From positions 2,046,001 to 2,110,000 of the forward strand of contig OZ241353.1 in NCBI GenBank assembly GCA_965200375.1: a stretch of DNA of 64,000 bases, in the 5' to 3' direction. The position numbers were made by a program, and so were the translations under genes. The notes under the pieces are model-generated. The model was not told the DNA's origin. It worked only from the letters and a program-made list of their open reading frames with translations, and made no database searches. The stretch is from VXYL01 sp965200375 (GTDB lineage: Bacteria; Pseudomonadota; Gammaproteobacteria; Pseudomonadales; Azotimanducaceae). Of the stretch, positions 8,159 through 17,848 are shown in pieces (the stretch's first letter is position 1; each line of letters begins with the position of its first letter).

Positions 8159-8770
8159 TCAGACGAAGACGCCGAGACCCTGGCGGACGACAGCGGCCTC
8201 GCCGTCGGTGAGGTCCACCACCGTGGTCGGCTGCACGCCGCCGGTTCCGCCGTCGACGATCACGTCCACCAGATGCTCGAGAGCGGGCCGGCGTTCCTCC
8301 ACGTCCGTGATCGGCAGGTCTTCCGTCGGCAGCCGCAAGGTCGTGGACAGCATCGGTTCGCCGAGCGCCGTCAGCAGCGCTTGCGCGACGGGATGCGCCG
8401 GCACCCGCAGGCCGATGGTCCTGCGGCGTCGATCCACGAGCCGCCTCGGCACTTCCCGGGTAGCCGGCAGCACGAACGTGAACGGTCCGGGCAGGCAGCG
8501 CCGGACGGTGCGGAAGCTGGCGTTGTCGACCCGGGCGTAGGTGGCGAGTTCCGAAAGATCCCGGCACACCAGCGTCAGCAGGTGGTCTCTGTCCAGCCGG
8601 CGAATGGCCCGCACCCGGTCCACCGCCGCCTTGTCGCCGGGGCGGCAGCCCACGGCATAGGCGGAGTCCGTGGGATAGACGGCCACGCCGCCGCTGCGGA
8701 GCAACGCCGCGGCCTGGCGGATCAGCCGCTCCTGGGGATGGGTCGGGTGTACCGCCAGATACTGGCTCAC
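8159..8770 (-). CDS. yciO: YciO family protein (Sua5/YrdC-like fold)
   Basis: A 203-residue protein that follows E. coli YciO almost along its whole length: SQYLAVHPTHPQERLI at the start, GGVAVYPTDSAYAVG, LTLVCRDLSELATYA, KxR-type TIGLRVPAHP, GEPMLSTTLRLP, and QPTTVVDLTDGE near the end. Sua5/YrdC proteins make threonylcarbamoyl-adenylate for tRNA t6A. YciO is a paralogue whose physiological role is less certain. GTG 8770 is chosen because it yields the YciO-type N-terminus. The upstream part of the open frame overlaps the CoA-transferase gene and is shadow. It sits 31 nt downstream of that gene, possibly co-transcribed. Confidence 0.9.
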   Translation of the reverse strand: MSQYLAVHPTHPQERLIRQAAALLRSGGVAVYPTDSAYAVGCRPGDKAAVDRVRAIRRLDRDHLLTLVCRDLSELATYARVDNASFRTVRRCLPGPFTFVLPATREVPRRLVDRRRRTIGLRVPAHPVAQALLTALGEPMLSTTLRLPTEDLPITDVEERRPALEHLVDVIVDGGTGGVQPTTVVDLTDGEAAVVRQGLGVFV

Positions 8771-8801
8771 CTCGACCGCCTCGGTTCTCCGGAGGGCGGC
8801 G

Positions 8802-9995
8802 TCAGGCCGCCACCGCGGCCACGCCGTCGCGCACCAGCGCCTGGCGCCGGGCCTCGTCGTAGCCGAGCTCGGCGAGGATCTCGAGGGTCTGCTCGCCAAG
8901 CTGCGGAGCGCCGTAGCGCATCTCCGGCACGGTCGCCTCGAACCGGGCGGCGTTGCGGGCCTGGCGCAGCTGGCCAGCGTGGGCGTGGGGCGTCTCGACG
9001 ACTATGCCGGCCGCCTGCACCTGCGGGTGGCGCAGCATCTCGCTGCGGGTGAGCACCGGCGCGCAAGGCACGCCGGCCGCCTCCAGGATCGACAGCCACT
9101 CGGCGGCAGGTTTGGCGAGCAGGGCTTGCTGCGTCATCTCCAGGCGGGCGTTGGCGTTGCGGTCCCGGCCCGCTGGCGTCTTGAAGCGTTCGTCCTCCAG
9201 CCACTCCGGATGGCCCACCGCCTGGCACAGGCCCCGCCACTGGCCGTTGCTCATCACGGAGACGCTGATGTAGCCGCTGGCCGTTTCGTAAATGAGATCG
9301 ATGAAGGTCGCCGCCGCGGCAACGTCCACTTCCTTGCCGACGAAGGTCTGGCCGCCCATGTCCGACGACCACAGGAAGGCCACCACGGCATCGAGCATGG
9401 AGAGGCGCACGTGCTGGCCTTGGCCGGTGCGCTCCCGGGCGAACAGCGCCGCGCAGACGGCCTGGGAGGCGGTGACGCCGGTGAGCTTGTCCGGCAGGAT
9501 GGTGCGGATCAGCCGCGGCCGCGCCGTGTCCGAACCCGCCTGGACGCTGGCGAGGCCGGAGAGGGCCTGGATGATGGGGTCGTAGACGGGCTTGTGGGCG
9601 TAGGGACCCTGCTCGCCCCAGCCGCTCATGGAGACGTAGACGATGTCCGGCTTGACGGCCTTGAGATCGTCGTAGTCGAGGCCGAGGCGCGCCATCACGC
9701 CGGGGCGGAAGTTCTGCACGAACACGTCCGCCTGCCGGGCAAGGTCGAGTATCACCTGGCGGCCGGCGGGGGCCTTGGCGTCCACGGCGATGGAGCGCTT
9801 GTTGCGGTTGTTGTTCACGAAGGCGGCCGAGAAATGGCGCTGCCCGTAGCCGGCGCGGCGCACGTGGTCGCCGCGCAGAGGCGCCTCCACCTTGATCACG
9901 TCCGCGCCTTGGTCCGCGAGGATCATGGTGCCGTAGGGACCGGCGATCATGGTGGTGAAGTCCACCACCCGCACGTCGTCTAGCGGGCCGGGCAA
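8802..9995 (-). CDS. CaiB/BaiF family III CoA-transferase
   Basis: A 397-residue family III CoA-transferase, which moves CoA between acyl groups through an enzyme-bound aspartyl-CoA. Seen here: VRVVDFTTMIAGPYGTMILAD at the N-terminus, GADVIKVE, NNNRNKRSIAVD, QNFRPGVMARLGLDYD, and the catalytic Asp in SMLDAVVAFL. TTG 9995 is chosen because AAGGAG lies 6 nt upstream and the conserved fold begins right after it. The substrate cannot be told from sequence. It is one of at least five such genes in the window and the only one retaining Asp at the nucleophile position. Confidence 0.9.
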   Translation of the reverse strand: MPGPLDDVRVVDFTTMIAGPYGTMILADQGADVIKVEAPLRGDHVRRAGYGQRHFSAAFVNNNRNKRSIAVDAKAPAGRQVILDLARQADVFVQNFRPGVMARLGLDYDDLKAVKPDIVYVSMSGWGEQGPYAHKPVYDPIIQALSGLASVQAGSDTARPRLIRTILPDKLTGVTASQAVCAALFARERTGQGQHVRLSMLDAVVAFLWSSDMGGQTFVGKEVDVAAAATFIDLIYETASGYISVSVMSNGQWRGLCQAVGHPEWLEDERFKTPAGRDRNANARLEMTQQALLAKPAAEWLSILEAAGVPCAPVLTRSEMLRHPQVQAAGIVVETPHAHAGQLRQARNAARFEATVPEMRYGAPQLGEQTLEILAELGYDEARRQALVRDGVAAVAA

Positions 9996-10151
9996 GCGCG
10001 TCTCCTTGGGTGGCTGGCGGGCCGACCCGGGGCAATGACGGACGAGATGGCGACACGGCCGGCGATCTGGACCATCACTCCGATGCGGATCTGGCATTGG
10101 CGATAGCGGCGCAGCATAGCGCGAGCGCCGCGGCGCTGCTTGTCGCCGCGG

Positions 10152-11275
10152 CTACGGTGCCGCCTGCTCCAGCACATGCTGCATCAAGGAGGGAATGCCG
10201 GCGTGCCAGAGCACGGGCGGCGACTGGCCGGGCGGGCACCAGATGTAGCCCAGGCCGTGCAGCGCCTCCCGGGCCGGCAGGCGATCGCGTTCCCGAATGC
10301 CAGCGTCGGCGAGGGCCGCGGCCAGATCCCGATCGGTTGCGCCCCGCTCCGCGTCGCCCTGGTAGAGGCGGGCCGTTGCCAGCGCGGCTTCGAGCAGGCC
10401 GCTCGCCTCGAGCTCGCGGTAGCGGCGCTGATAGTAGTCGGCCACTTGGGCCGTCACGGTCTCCCGCGCCGCCTGCACATCGGGCATGCGCAAGCGGTCG
10501 GCACTGGTCGACCACCGTCGCCGCCACAGCGCATCGCCCCATAGCTGAAGGAAGTACGCGTAGCGTTGGCTGTGGGCCACCACGGCATCCAGCGCATCCT
10601 TCTCGATGGTTGTGCCGTGCGCCGCCATCGGCTGTTCGAGGGCTTGGCGAGCCGCCGCGGCGCTTAGGCGGCCGATACCGAGCAGGCCTTCGCCCAGCCG
10701 GTCCCAGAACGAAGCGTCCATCTCGTTGAAGTGCGCCGGCAGCCTCGGCATCCCAGCCAGCACCAGCAGCAGGGGCGCCATGCCGCGCACTTCCTGGACG
10801 ACATTGAGCAGCAGCTGGCCGACGTCCACCTCCAACGTGTGCGCCTCGTCGAGCAGCAGCGCCAGCGGCCGGCGGGCGCAGCGGGCTGCCAGCCGATCCG
10901 CCAGTGCGCGCTCCGACCGCGACGCCGTCGCCCACTCGGCCTTGGCCACGCCCGAGACGCTGAACTTCGCCGGCAGCAGCCGCCGCAAGCCGGCTGCCGG
11001 CTCTCGGCAAGCGCCTTGGCCGTGCGAATCCGGCTCGGCGCCAGCCGCGCCACCGCCACGGACGCCTCGCGGCAGGCATCCTCGAACCAGCGCAGCAGCA
11101 CCGTCTTGCCGTTGCCCCGCGGCCCGACCAGGACGACGTTGTGCGGCGGCGAGACGCCAGCGCACAGTTGGCCGAGGCAGCGGCTCAGCGTGGCCTGCTC
11201 GTCCTCCCGACCGGTCAGCGCGGGAGGGACCGCGCCGTCGCCGGGCGTGAACAGCCACTTCTGCGGTAGCGCCAT
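10152..11275 (-). pseudogene. AAA ATPase, interrupted by a frameshift
   Basis: Two adjacent minus-strand frames together make one ORC/Cdc6-like AAA ATPase of about 374 residues. The first frame starts at ATG 11275 (MALPQKWLFTPGD) and carries Walker A GPRGNGKT. The second carries Walker B LALLLDEAH and the C-terminal helical part down to 10152. The frames switch at a CTCTC dinucleotide run at 11001-11005. Removing two bases there joins them smoothly as AEPAAGLRRLLP. It could be a recent pseudogene, a phase-variable tract or a sequencing error. Function is unknown; such small ATPases often accompany accessory DNA-handling genes. Confidence 0.7.
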
Positions 11276-11323
11276 GGCTCGGAGGGTAGTTTGGCATGGG
11301 GCTGGCCACAAGCCGCGTGAGGC

Positions 11324-13657
11324 GTGGAGGCGGTCGGGCGGCATGGCGGGCCCAGGGCCTTGTCTTTCGCTGGCGTTTGCGGTCGACTTGGCTTCGAAAC
11401 CGCCGGGAGCTTGTCGTGGAACGCCATCGCTGCGAAGGGTCCGCCGATTGACGCGCGGCGAGCGCCGCCGTCCGCCGCCGCAGCGTGTGCTGCCGTGGCG
11501 CTGGCCAGTGCCTGCGGACCGCTAGCGGTGCCACCGGACGCGCCGCCCGAGCCGCCAGTGGCCGAGCGTCGGCCCTATGCCTACACCATGCACGGGCATA
11601 CCGTGCAGGACCCGTACCGCTGGCTGAAGGACGAGAGCTATCCGACCGTGGACGACGCCGACGTGCTGGCGTATCTGCGGGCGGAGAACGCCTACTTCGA
11701 GGCGCGGATGGCGCCGCGCCGGGGCCTCGTGGATCGGCTCTTCGAGGAGATCAAGGGGCGGCAGGCGCCGGACGACGCCAGCGTGCCAGCCAAGGACGGT
11801 TCGTTCTACTACCAGTGGCGCTTCGAGGCCGCCAAAGGCGGCGGGCAGTACCGCATCTGGTCCCGCTGGCCGGCGGACGGGCCGGAAGCCGACCAAGGCC
11901 CCACCGCCGCCGCGCAAGTGATTCTCGACGAACCGGCGCTCGCCGCCGGGCACGAGTACTTCCGCCTCGGCGCCTTCTCCGTATCCAACGACGGCCGCCT
12001 GCTGGCCTACAGCACGGATACCGACGGCGGCGAACGGTTCACGCTGCGGGTGAAGGACCTCGGCACCAGCGAACTGCTTGCGGACGCGATCCAGGACACC
12101 CAAGGCGATCCGGTGTGGACCGCGGACGACTCGGCGTTCTTCTATGTCCAGCTGGACGAAAACTGGCGCCCCTATCGAGTGCGGCTGCACGAGCTCGGCA
12201 CGGAACCAGGCAGCGACCGGGTGATCTACGAGGAACAGGACCCCGGCTTCTTCGTGGGCGTCTCGGGCACGTCGTCCAAGGAGCATGTGGTGATCGCCAC
12301 CAGCGACCACACCACTTCCGAGGCGCATCTGGTGCCGGCGGCCGAGCCGCACCGGCCGCCAGCCGTGGTCTCGCCCCGACGGAAGGACCACGAGTACGCC
12401 GTCGACCACCAAGGCGACCGGTTCGTCATCCAAACCAACGACACGCACAAGAACTCGCGCCTGGTAGCCGCCGGGGACGACCCTTCGCCAGCCAACTGGC
12501 AGGAACTGGTGCCGCCGTCGGACCGGCGCTACCTCCAGGGCTTCCAGGCCTTTGCGGACTTCGTCGCCATTGAGGAACGTACCGACGGCGTGGACCAGGT
12601 GCGAATCCTCTACCGGGACGGCGCCAGCACCGCCATCGAATTCCCGGAGGCGGCGCGCACCGTGGGGCTGGGCGACAACGCCGAGTTCGCAGCGCGCGAA
12701 CTGCGCCTGCGCTACACCTCGATGGTGACGCCGAGAACGGTGTTCGACTACGCCCTGGACGAGGCGCGGCTGAGCACCCGCAAAGTGCAGCGGATTCCGA
12801 GCGGCTACGACGCTTCCGAATACGCCACCGAACGCCTCGACGCCCCGGCGCGGGACGGCGCGATGGTTCCGGTATCCATCGTGTACCGCAAGGGCTTCCC
12901 CAAAGACGGCACCCGGCCCCTCTACTTGTACGGCTACGGCGCCTACGGCAGCGCGACGATGCCGTCCTTTTCGACCAGCCGGCTGTCGCTCTTGGACAGG
13001 GGCTTCGCCTACGCCATCGCCCACGTTCGCGGCGGCGACGAGCTCGGCTACCACTGGTACGAAGCCGGCAAGCTGGAGCGCCGCGCCAACACCTTCAACG
13101 ACTTCGTGGACGTGGCCCGCTTCCTCGTTGCCGAGGGGTATGCGTCCGCCGGCCGCATCGCCATTGCCGGCGGCAGCGCCGGCGGCGAACTGATGGGCGC
13201 GGCCGTGAACCAGGCGCCGGAGCTTTGGGGCGCCGTGGCGGCGCACGTGCCGTTCGTGGACGTGCTCAACACCATGCTCGACACGTCCCTGCCGCTGACG
13301 CCCATCGAGTGGCCCGAGTGGGGCAACCCCATCGAGGACAAAGCCGCGTTCGAGCTGATCCGCTCCTATTCGCCCTACGACCAGCTCAAGGTCGGCGACT
13401 ATCCGCCGATGCTGGTGACCGCCGGCCTGAACGATCCCCGCGTCACCTACTGGGAACCCGCGAAGTACGTGGCCAAGCTGCGCGCGCTCAAGACGGACGA
13501 CAACCCGCTGCTGCTGAAGACCAACATGGGCGCCGGCCACGGCGGCAAGTCCGGGCGTTTCGATTCGCTCTACGAGACCGCGGAGGAGTACGCCTTCATG
13601 CTGTGGGCGCTGGACCTCGAAGACGGTTCGCTGGCGCGGGAGGAGGGCGCGCCCTGA
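11324..13657 (+). CDS. ptrB: Oligopeptidase B (S9A serine peptidase)
   Basis: A trypsin-like oligopeptidase cleaving after basic residues in short peptides. The N-terminal propeller contains DPYRWLKDE and YYYQW-like landmarks. The hydrolase domain has LYLYGYGAYG, AHVRGGDELGYHWYEAGK, the nucleophile in GGSAGGELMG (near residue 615), Asp in GLNDPRV (near 703), and His in GAGHGGKSGR (near 740). An Ala-rich stretch ending LASACG lies before the mature protein and may be an imperfect lipoprotein signal, so it may be exported. The start is uncertain: GTG 11324 is the longest, and a TTG or later start before the hydrophobic stretch is equally possible. Confidence 0.88.
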   Translation: MEAVGRHGGPRALSFAGVCGRLGFETAGSLSWNAIAAKGPPIDARRAPPSAAAACAAVALASACGPLAVPPDAPPEPPVAERRPYAYTMHGHTVQDPYRWLKDESYPTVDDADVLAYLRAENAYFEARMAPRRGLVDRLFEEIKGRQAPDDASVPAKDGSFYYQWRFEAAKGGGQYRIWSRWPADGPEADQGPTAAAQVILDEPALAAGHEYFRLGAFSVSNDGRLLAYSTDTDGGERFTLRVKDLGTSELLADAIQDTQGDPVWTADDSAFFYVQLDENWRPYRVRLHELGTEPGSDRVIYEEQDPGFFVGVSGTSSKEHVVIATSDHTTSEAHLVPAAEPHRPPAVVSPRRKDHEYAVDHQGDRFVIQTNDTHKNSRLVAAGDDPSPANWQELVPPSDRRYLQGFQAFADFVAIEERTDGVDQVRILYRDGASTAIEFPEAARTVGLGDNAEFAARELRLRYTSMVTPRTVFDYALDEARLSTRKVQRIPSGYDASEYATERLDAPARDGAMVPVSIVYRKGFPKDGTRPLYLYGYGAYGSATMPSFSTSRLSLLDRGFAYAIAHVRGGDELGYHWYEAGKLERRANTFNDFVDVARFLVAEGYASAGRIAIAGGSAGGELMGAAVNQAPELWGAVAAHVPFVDVLNTMLDTSLPLTPIEWPEWGNPIEDKAAFELIRSYSPYDQLKVGDYPPMLVTAGLNDPRVTYWEPAKYVAKLRALKTDDNPLLLKTNMGAGHGGKSGRFDSLYETAEEYAFMLWALDLEDGSLAREEGAP

Positions 13658-13732
13658 CGCTTTCATGCGAGGGGTTCCTCTCGCGCACCCCCAGCATGGC
13701 TGGCACTTCGCCGCCGGGGGAGCGAATAAGCC

Positions 13733-16102
13733 TCACCGCCGGCCCAGAAGCGCCCGTTCCGCGTGCTGCACCACGCTGGCCGCCCGGCGTCGCAGTTCGT
13801 TCGGCAGGCCTTGCAGGTCGTCCAGGCGCTGCTGGTAGTCGGCTACCGCGCTGCGGTCCAACGCCGGGTCGATGTCCGCCCGCCGCTCGAGTTCGTCGAT
13901 CAGCGTCTCCGCTTCTTCGATGGCGCGGTATCGTTCCTTGCGCTGGTCGCGCACGACATTGCGCGCCTCGAACACCACATCGCACTCGGCGCGAAACTGC
14001 TTCCACAACTGCTGGCCGACTTTGTGCGGCGTGGGGCCTGTCTCCTTCCAACGCTGTTGCAGCCCCTTCATGGCGTTGGCCTTGTCGGTCGCGTTGCGGC
14101 CGGATTCGCGCACCGCCGCGGCTTCGGCCACCAACGCCTCCTTGCGCTGGACATTGCGGTCCCACTCGGCCTGGAGCAGGACGTGTATCTCCGCGGTCAC
14201 GGCATCGAAGCGCATCGCCACGGAGCGCCCGGCCTTGCGGTCCATAGGGTAGTACCGGCGCCACTCGGCCCGCGCCTGGCGCAGCACCCTGTCGACGCCG
14301 GGCCAGTCCGCGTGCTGCCAGTCGTTGTCGGTGAGAAAGCGCTCCAAGGCGGCGACTATCGCCTGCCGCTGCTCCAGATTGAAGGCGCGCTGGGCGGCCT
14401 GTTCCTTGAAGTGCTCGCGGCAAGGTTCGAAGGCCGTCTCCGCGGCGCGGTCGAAGCGCTTCTTGACCTGCCGTAGCTTGTGGCTGTCGGCTAGCCCCAA
14501 GTCGTTCCAGCGCTGCCGCAGCGTCTTGACGGCCTCGGCCTGTTCCCGGGCCGGCAGCGGGCTCTCGGCCAACGTCTCCATTTGTTCGCACAGGGCCTGG
14601 CGGCGCGGCAGTTCGGCGAAGTTCCGCCAGTCGCGCAGTTCCCGCAGTCGGGCGCCGGCCGCCGCCAGGTCCGCGCCCAGGCGACGGGTTGCCTCGGGCG
14701 GCAGCGCCTGCACGGCGTCGCGCAGCTTGCGTTCCAGCGCCACCGCGTCGCTGGCCGCGCCGTCGTCCACGAGGCGGCGGAGCACTGCGATGTCGGCGGC
14801 GATCTGCTCGGCGCCAGCCGCCGTCTGGTCGGCGCACCGCCGTGCCGCCTCCGTCAGCGCTGCCCGACGTTCGCGCAAAGCGGCCAGCGATGGCGGCGGC
14901 GGGGCGTCATCGGGCCATGCGAAGCGTCGCAACAGCTTGTCGGCGGCCTTGGCCAAGCGCCCGATCTCCCTTTCGAGGGCCGCGGCGTCGGCCTGGCCCT
15001 GCTCCGGGAGGGCGCTGTCGTCCAGGAAAGCCTGCGTCGGCTCGGCCAGGGCCGCGGCTCGCTCGGCCAGCGCCAGCAGCTCCGCCGCCGTGGTCATCAA
15101 GCCGCGAAAGCGGCTGCTGGCGGCCTCTCCGGGCGCCTCGGCATCCGCGGCGGCGTTCCAACGCGCGCGCAGGGCCTCGGCAGCCTGCCGGAGTTCAGCC
15201 GCATCCGAAGCCGGCGGCGTCACGCTCCAGCTGGCGCGAATGGAGTCGCCAAGGGCGCTTGCGGCGACGATCATGGGCTCGAAGTCCACGTCGGATGCCG
15301 CTCGGACCGGCTTCGGCGGCGTCCGGCGCGCAGCCAGACGTCCCCGCGTGGCTTCCAGATCCCGCACGGCGATGCCGAATCGGGCCAGCGCCGCGTCGGT
15401 TGCCGCTAGCTGCGCCAGGTGCCGTTTCCAGTCCCGTTCGATGGCGTCCCGGCGGGCATCGTAGTGCGCGTCGTCGTCGCCGAGCGCAGCAGCGGCCGCA
15501 ACCAGCTGCGCCGTCTCTTCGTCCTCCCGTTCCCGGGCCGCCGACGCCGTCTTCAGGCTGGCCAGACGCTCCCTGGCGAGGCGGAGCACGTTCTTGTCGC
15601 GGCTGCGCATGGTGCGTTCCAGAGCCGCGAGGAAGTCCGGTTGCCAGGCCGCCTCCGCCACCGCCAGGCGCACCTCCGGCCGGACGTTCTCCGCCAACGC
15701 CGAGGCCCGCTCCTCCGCCGAAGACACGAATCCGGCGGCCGCCACGGCGGCCGCCGGCGCCGCCGTCCCGGCCAGCACGGCGCGGCACACCAGCGGATGC
15801 TGGCGCAGCGCGACCGGGCCGTCCTCGTCCAGCACCGCCGCCAGGCGCTCGGCGACGGCCCCGGACAGAGCCGGGTCCTCGAGGCCCGCCCCAAGCGGCG
15901 CCAAGGCCGTCAAGCGGCCCAGGGCGGCCAACCGAACGGCGCGATCGCCGTCGTGCAGGAACAGCCGGGCAAGCGCCTCCTGATCGGCGGCATCCAGCTT
16001 GTCGATGGCGGCGATGCGCTCTTCCGGAGCGGCGGCTTCTAGCCGTGGCCCGCGGTGGAAAACCCTGCGGAGACTGGCGAGCATGGCTTCCACGACCTTC
16101 AT
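13733..16102 (-). CDS. DUF349 repeat protein
   Basis: A large, strongly helical 789-residue protein rich in Ala, Arg, Glu and Leu with extended coiled-coil character. Repeated segments fit DUF349: LRQRWNDLGLADSHKL, FEPCREHFKEQ, WRRYYPMD, and LQQRWKETGPTPHK. The N-terminal third has HEAT-like short helices (LARLFLHDGDRAVRLAALGR). DUF349 proteins are widespread in gammaproteobacteria. Their role is not established, although a link to cell-cycle or surface processes has been proposed. The start could be ATG 16102 or the internal ATG six codons later. It stands alone, convergent with ptrB. Confidence 0.8.
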   Translation of the reverse strand: MKVVEAMLASLRRVFHRGPRLEAAAPEERIAAIDKLDAADQEALARLFLHDGDRAVRLAALGRLTALAPLGAGLEDPALSGAVAERLAAVLDEDGPVALRQHPLVCRAVLAGTAAPAAAVAAAGFVSSAEERASALAENVRPEVRLAVAEAAWQPDFLAALERTMRSRDKNVLRLARERLASLKTASAAREREDEETAQLVAAAAALGDDDAHYDARRDAIERDWKRHLAQLAATDAALARFGIAVRDLEATRGRLAARRTPPKPVRAASDVDFEPMIVAASALGDSIRASWSVTPPASDAAELRQAAEALRARWNAAADAEAPGEAASSRFRGLMTTAAELLALAERAAALAEPTQAFLDDSALPEQGQADAAALEREIGRLAKAADKLLRRFAWPDDAPPPPSLAALRERRAALTEAARRCADQTAAGAEQIAADIAVLRRLVDDGAASDAVALERKLRDAVQALPPEATRRLGADLAAAGARLRELRDWRNFAELPRRQALCEQMETLAESPLPAREQAEAVKTLRQRWNDLGLADSHKLRQVKKRFDRAAETAFEPCREHFKEQAAQRAFNLEQRQAIVAALERFLTDNDWQHADWPGVDRVLRQARAEWRRYYPMDRKAGRSVAMRFDAVTAEIHVLLQAEWDRNVQRKEALVAEAAAVRESGRNATDKANAMKGLQQRWKETGPTPHKVGQQLWKQFRAECDVVFEARNVVRDQRKERYRAIEEAETLIDELERRADIDPALDRSAVADYQQRLDDLQGLPNELRRRAASVVQHAERALLGRR

Positions 16103-16161
16103 GGAACAACCGTCGCGGGATTGTAGAACAATGCTCGGCGGGCGGAACGCCGAACGAACCG

Positions 16162-16362
16162 CTACCGGTCTCGCTTGCGCTTGGCGCGGGCAGACTCCGC
16201 CGCGGCGAAGTTCTGCCGGAACTCCTCCAGAAATCTTGCGATCTGGACAGGAGCGAGACTGCGGCAGCGTTCAAGGTACTCGTCCGAGAAGGTTTGCAGC
16301 GCCCGCGGCCGCTCCTCCGGCCAAGGGCCGGGCCAGTCGGCCAACGGGTCCCTCGCCTTCAC
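16162..16362 (-). CDS. Small partner protein of a nucleotidyltransferase gene
   Basis: A 66-residue protein read from GTG 16362, which overlaps the upstream nucleotidyltransferase stop as GTGA. The open frame continues far upstream, but that part is shadow. Visible features are a Trp/Pro-rich start (DPLADWPGPWPEERP), a helical middle (EYLERCRSLAPVQIARFLEEF), and a basic tail (SARAKRKRDR). I do not recognise a family. Tight coupling to an MNT/AbiEii-like enzyme suggests a two-component toxin-antitoxin-like unit, but which partner would be toxic is unclear. Confidence 0.6.
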   Translation of the reverse strand: MKARDPLADWPGPWPEERPRALQTFSDEYLERCRSLAPVQIARFLEEFRQNFAAAESARAKRKRDR

Positions 16363-16826
16363 CTGGCTTGCTTCCTCAGCGCTTCCACGTCGGCGAGGTC
16401 CTGCGCCCTGCCGCTGCGCTGCTTCATCTCGATCAGATCGCCAACGGCGAGCACGCGCGCCGTGCCGCCGTCGAGCTCGACATGCTCCGTCTGCTTGCCG
16501 GCGAGGTCGTAGGCGATGACGACGTCGACCTGGCGCAAAGGCGCGTCCGGATCGTGGAAGTTCCAAGCTACGAGGTTCCTGTTCGCAACGTAGTCGTCCC
16601 GGTGCTCGAACACGTCCGCCGCGGTCAGCGGCAGCTGCGAAACCAGGCCGATTCCACGCAGAGCGGCTTCCGCCCGGGCGAGCATCGACGAAGACCAACG
16701 CAACGCGACATCCACGTCGATGGTGCCGCGCACAACGCCATGCAGGGCCACGGCCTGCCCGCCGACCACCGCGTAGTCCACGTCGGCGTCGCCGAGCGCG
16801 CGGCATACGCACTCCAGAAAAGTCAT
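16359..16826 (-). CDS. MNT/AbiEii-like nucleotidyltransferase
   Basis: A 155-residue minimal nucleotidyltransferase. The core YAVVGGQAVALHGVVRGTID fits the GG...AxxxHG.xR.TxDxD pattern, with metal-binding Asp residues in DVDVAL and the third acid in QVDVVI. ATG 16826 starts the fold directly (MTFLECVCRALGDADVD). Upstream codons overlap noncoding sequence. Family members serve as antitoxins or toxins in type IV-like and abortive-infection modules by transferring nucleotides to proteins or RNA. It overlaps the small downstream gene by 4 nt, supporting a two-gene module. The biochemical target is unknown. Confidence 0.75.
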   Translation of the reverse strand: MTFLECVCRALGDADVDYAVVGGQAVALHGVVRGTIDVDVALRWSSSMLARAEAALRGIGLVSQLPLTAADVFEHRDDYVANRNLVAWNFHDPDAPLRQVDVVIAYDLAGKQTEHVELDGGTARVLAVGDLIEMKQRSGRAQDLADVEALRKQAR

Positions 16827-16939
16827 GTCGACAGTATAGGTTGGACGCGAGGCGTCGCCGCCGCGGCGTCTGGCGCGCGCCGGAGCGGGCTGCCGTCGCG
16901 GTGTAAGCTCCGCCGCATCGACTCGGCCCGCAGAGGACC

Positions 16940-17845
16940 ATGGCGCGCTGGGACAAGAGCGGCCCCGCCATCCCGGATTGGTTTTGGGCCGCGGTCGAGA
17001 CCGAGGCGGTCGCCGCAACCACCGTGGTGGAAGAGTGCGGCGTCGCCTGGCGCCGGTGGCGGCACGCCGGCGAAGCCGGCCAGGGAGCGCCGATGCTGCT
17101 GATCCACGGCATGAACGCCCACAGCCACTGGTGGGACTTCATCGCGCCGCAGCTCGCAGACGAATACGACGTGGCGGCGTTGGACCTAACCGGCATGGGC
17201 GACTCCGACTACCGCTACAGCTACGACGCGGAGATCTACGCCGCCGAAATCTGCGCTGTCTGCGACGCTGCCGGCTTCGGCAACGACGTGACGGTCGTCG
17301 GCCACAGCTTCGGCGGGACCATGGCGACGAAGGCCGCGGGCCTTGCGCCGGAGCGCTTCGGTGCCCTGGTGCTGGTGGATTCCGGCCTCCGCCACCCGGA
17401 GGAGCCGGTGCCGGAGCGGCCGCTCATGGGCGGCGGGCGCGCCAAGGCGTATCCGGACCGGGAGACGGCCGAGGCGCGGTTCCGCCTGTTCCCGCCCCAG
17501 CCCTGCGACAACGGCTTCATCCTGCGCCACATCGCCCGCCACTCGCTGATGCGCGCCGACGGCAGCTGGGCCTGGAAGTTCGACGAGGAACTGCCGCTCG
17601 TTCTGAAGGACGGCGAACGCACCGCGGAAGACTACCGAGCGCTGTCGCTCCCGACCGGCATCATCCACGGTGCCTTGAGCGACCTCTTCACGCCCGCCAC
17701 CGTGGCCTACATGCGCGAGCTGCTGCCCGATGCGCCCGTGGCCGAGATCGCCGGCGCCCGCCACCATGTGTTCCTGGACCAGCCGCTGGCGTTCGTGCGC
17801 GAGCTGCGGCGGATGGCCGGCGAGCTGCGGCAGCGACGCGCGTAG
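16940..17845 (+). CDS. Alpha/beta-hydrolase fold enzyme
   Basis: A 301-residue soluble hydrolase. It shows the oxyanion-loop MLLIHGMNAHSHWW, the acid-containing strand ALDLTGMGDSDYR, the nucleophile elbow VVGHSFGGT (Ser near residue 121), and a late His in GARHHVFLDQP. These are marks of lipolytic or C-C hydrolases of the haloalkane dehalogenase/esterase type. No signal peptide is seen. It lies divergent from the nucleotidyltransferase module and converges with a hypothetical gene only 3 nt away. The substrate cannot be read from the sequence. Confidence 0.88.
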   Translation: MARWDKSGPAIPDWFWAAVETEAVAATTVVEECGVAWRRWRHAGEAGQGAPMLLIHGMNAHSHWWDFIAPQLADEYDVAALDLTGMGDSDYRYSYDAEIYAAEICAVCDAAGFGNDVTVVGHSFGGTMATKAAGLAPERFGALVLVDSGLRHPEEPVPERPLMGGGRAKAYPDRETAEARFRLFPPQPCDNGFILRHIARHSLMRADGSWAWKFDEELPLVLKDGERTAEDYRALSLPTGIIHGALSDLFTPATVAYMRELLPDAPVAEIAGARHHVFLDQPLAFVRELRRMAGELRQRRA

Positions 17846-17848
17846 CGG

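Noticed and set aside
11522..13666. 714-codon minus-strand frame opposite oligopeptidase B
   Set aside because: It is a mirror shadow of a high-GC coding region; only the plus strand shows family motifs.
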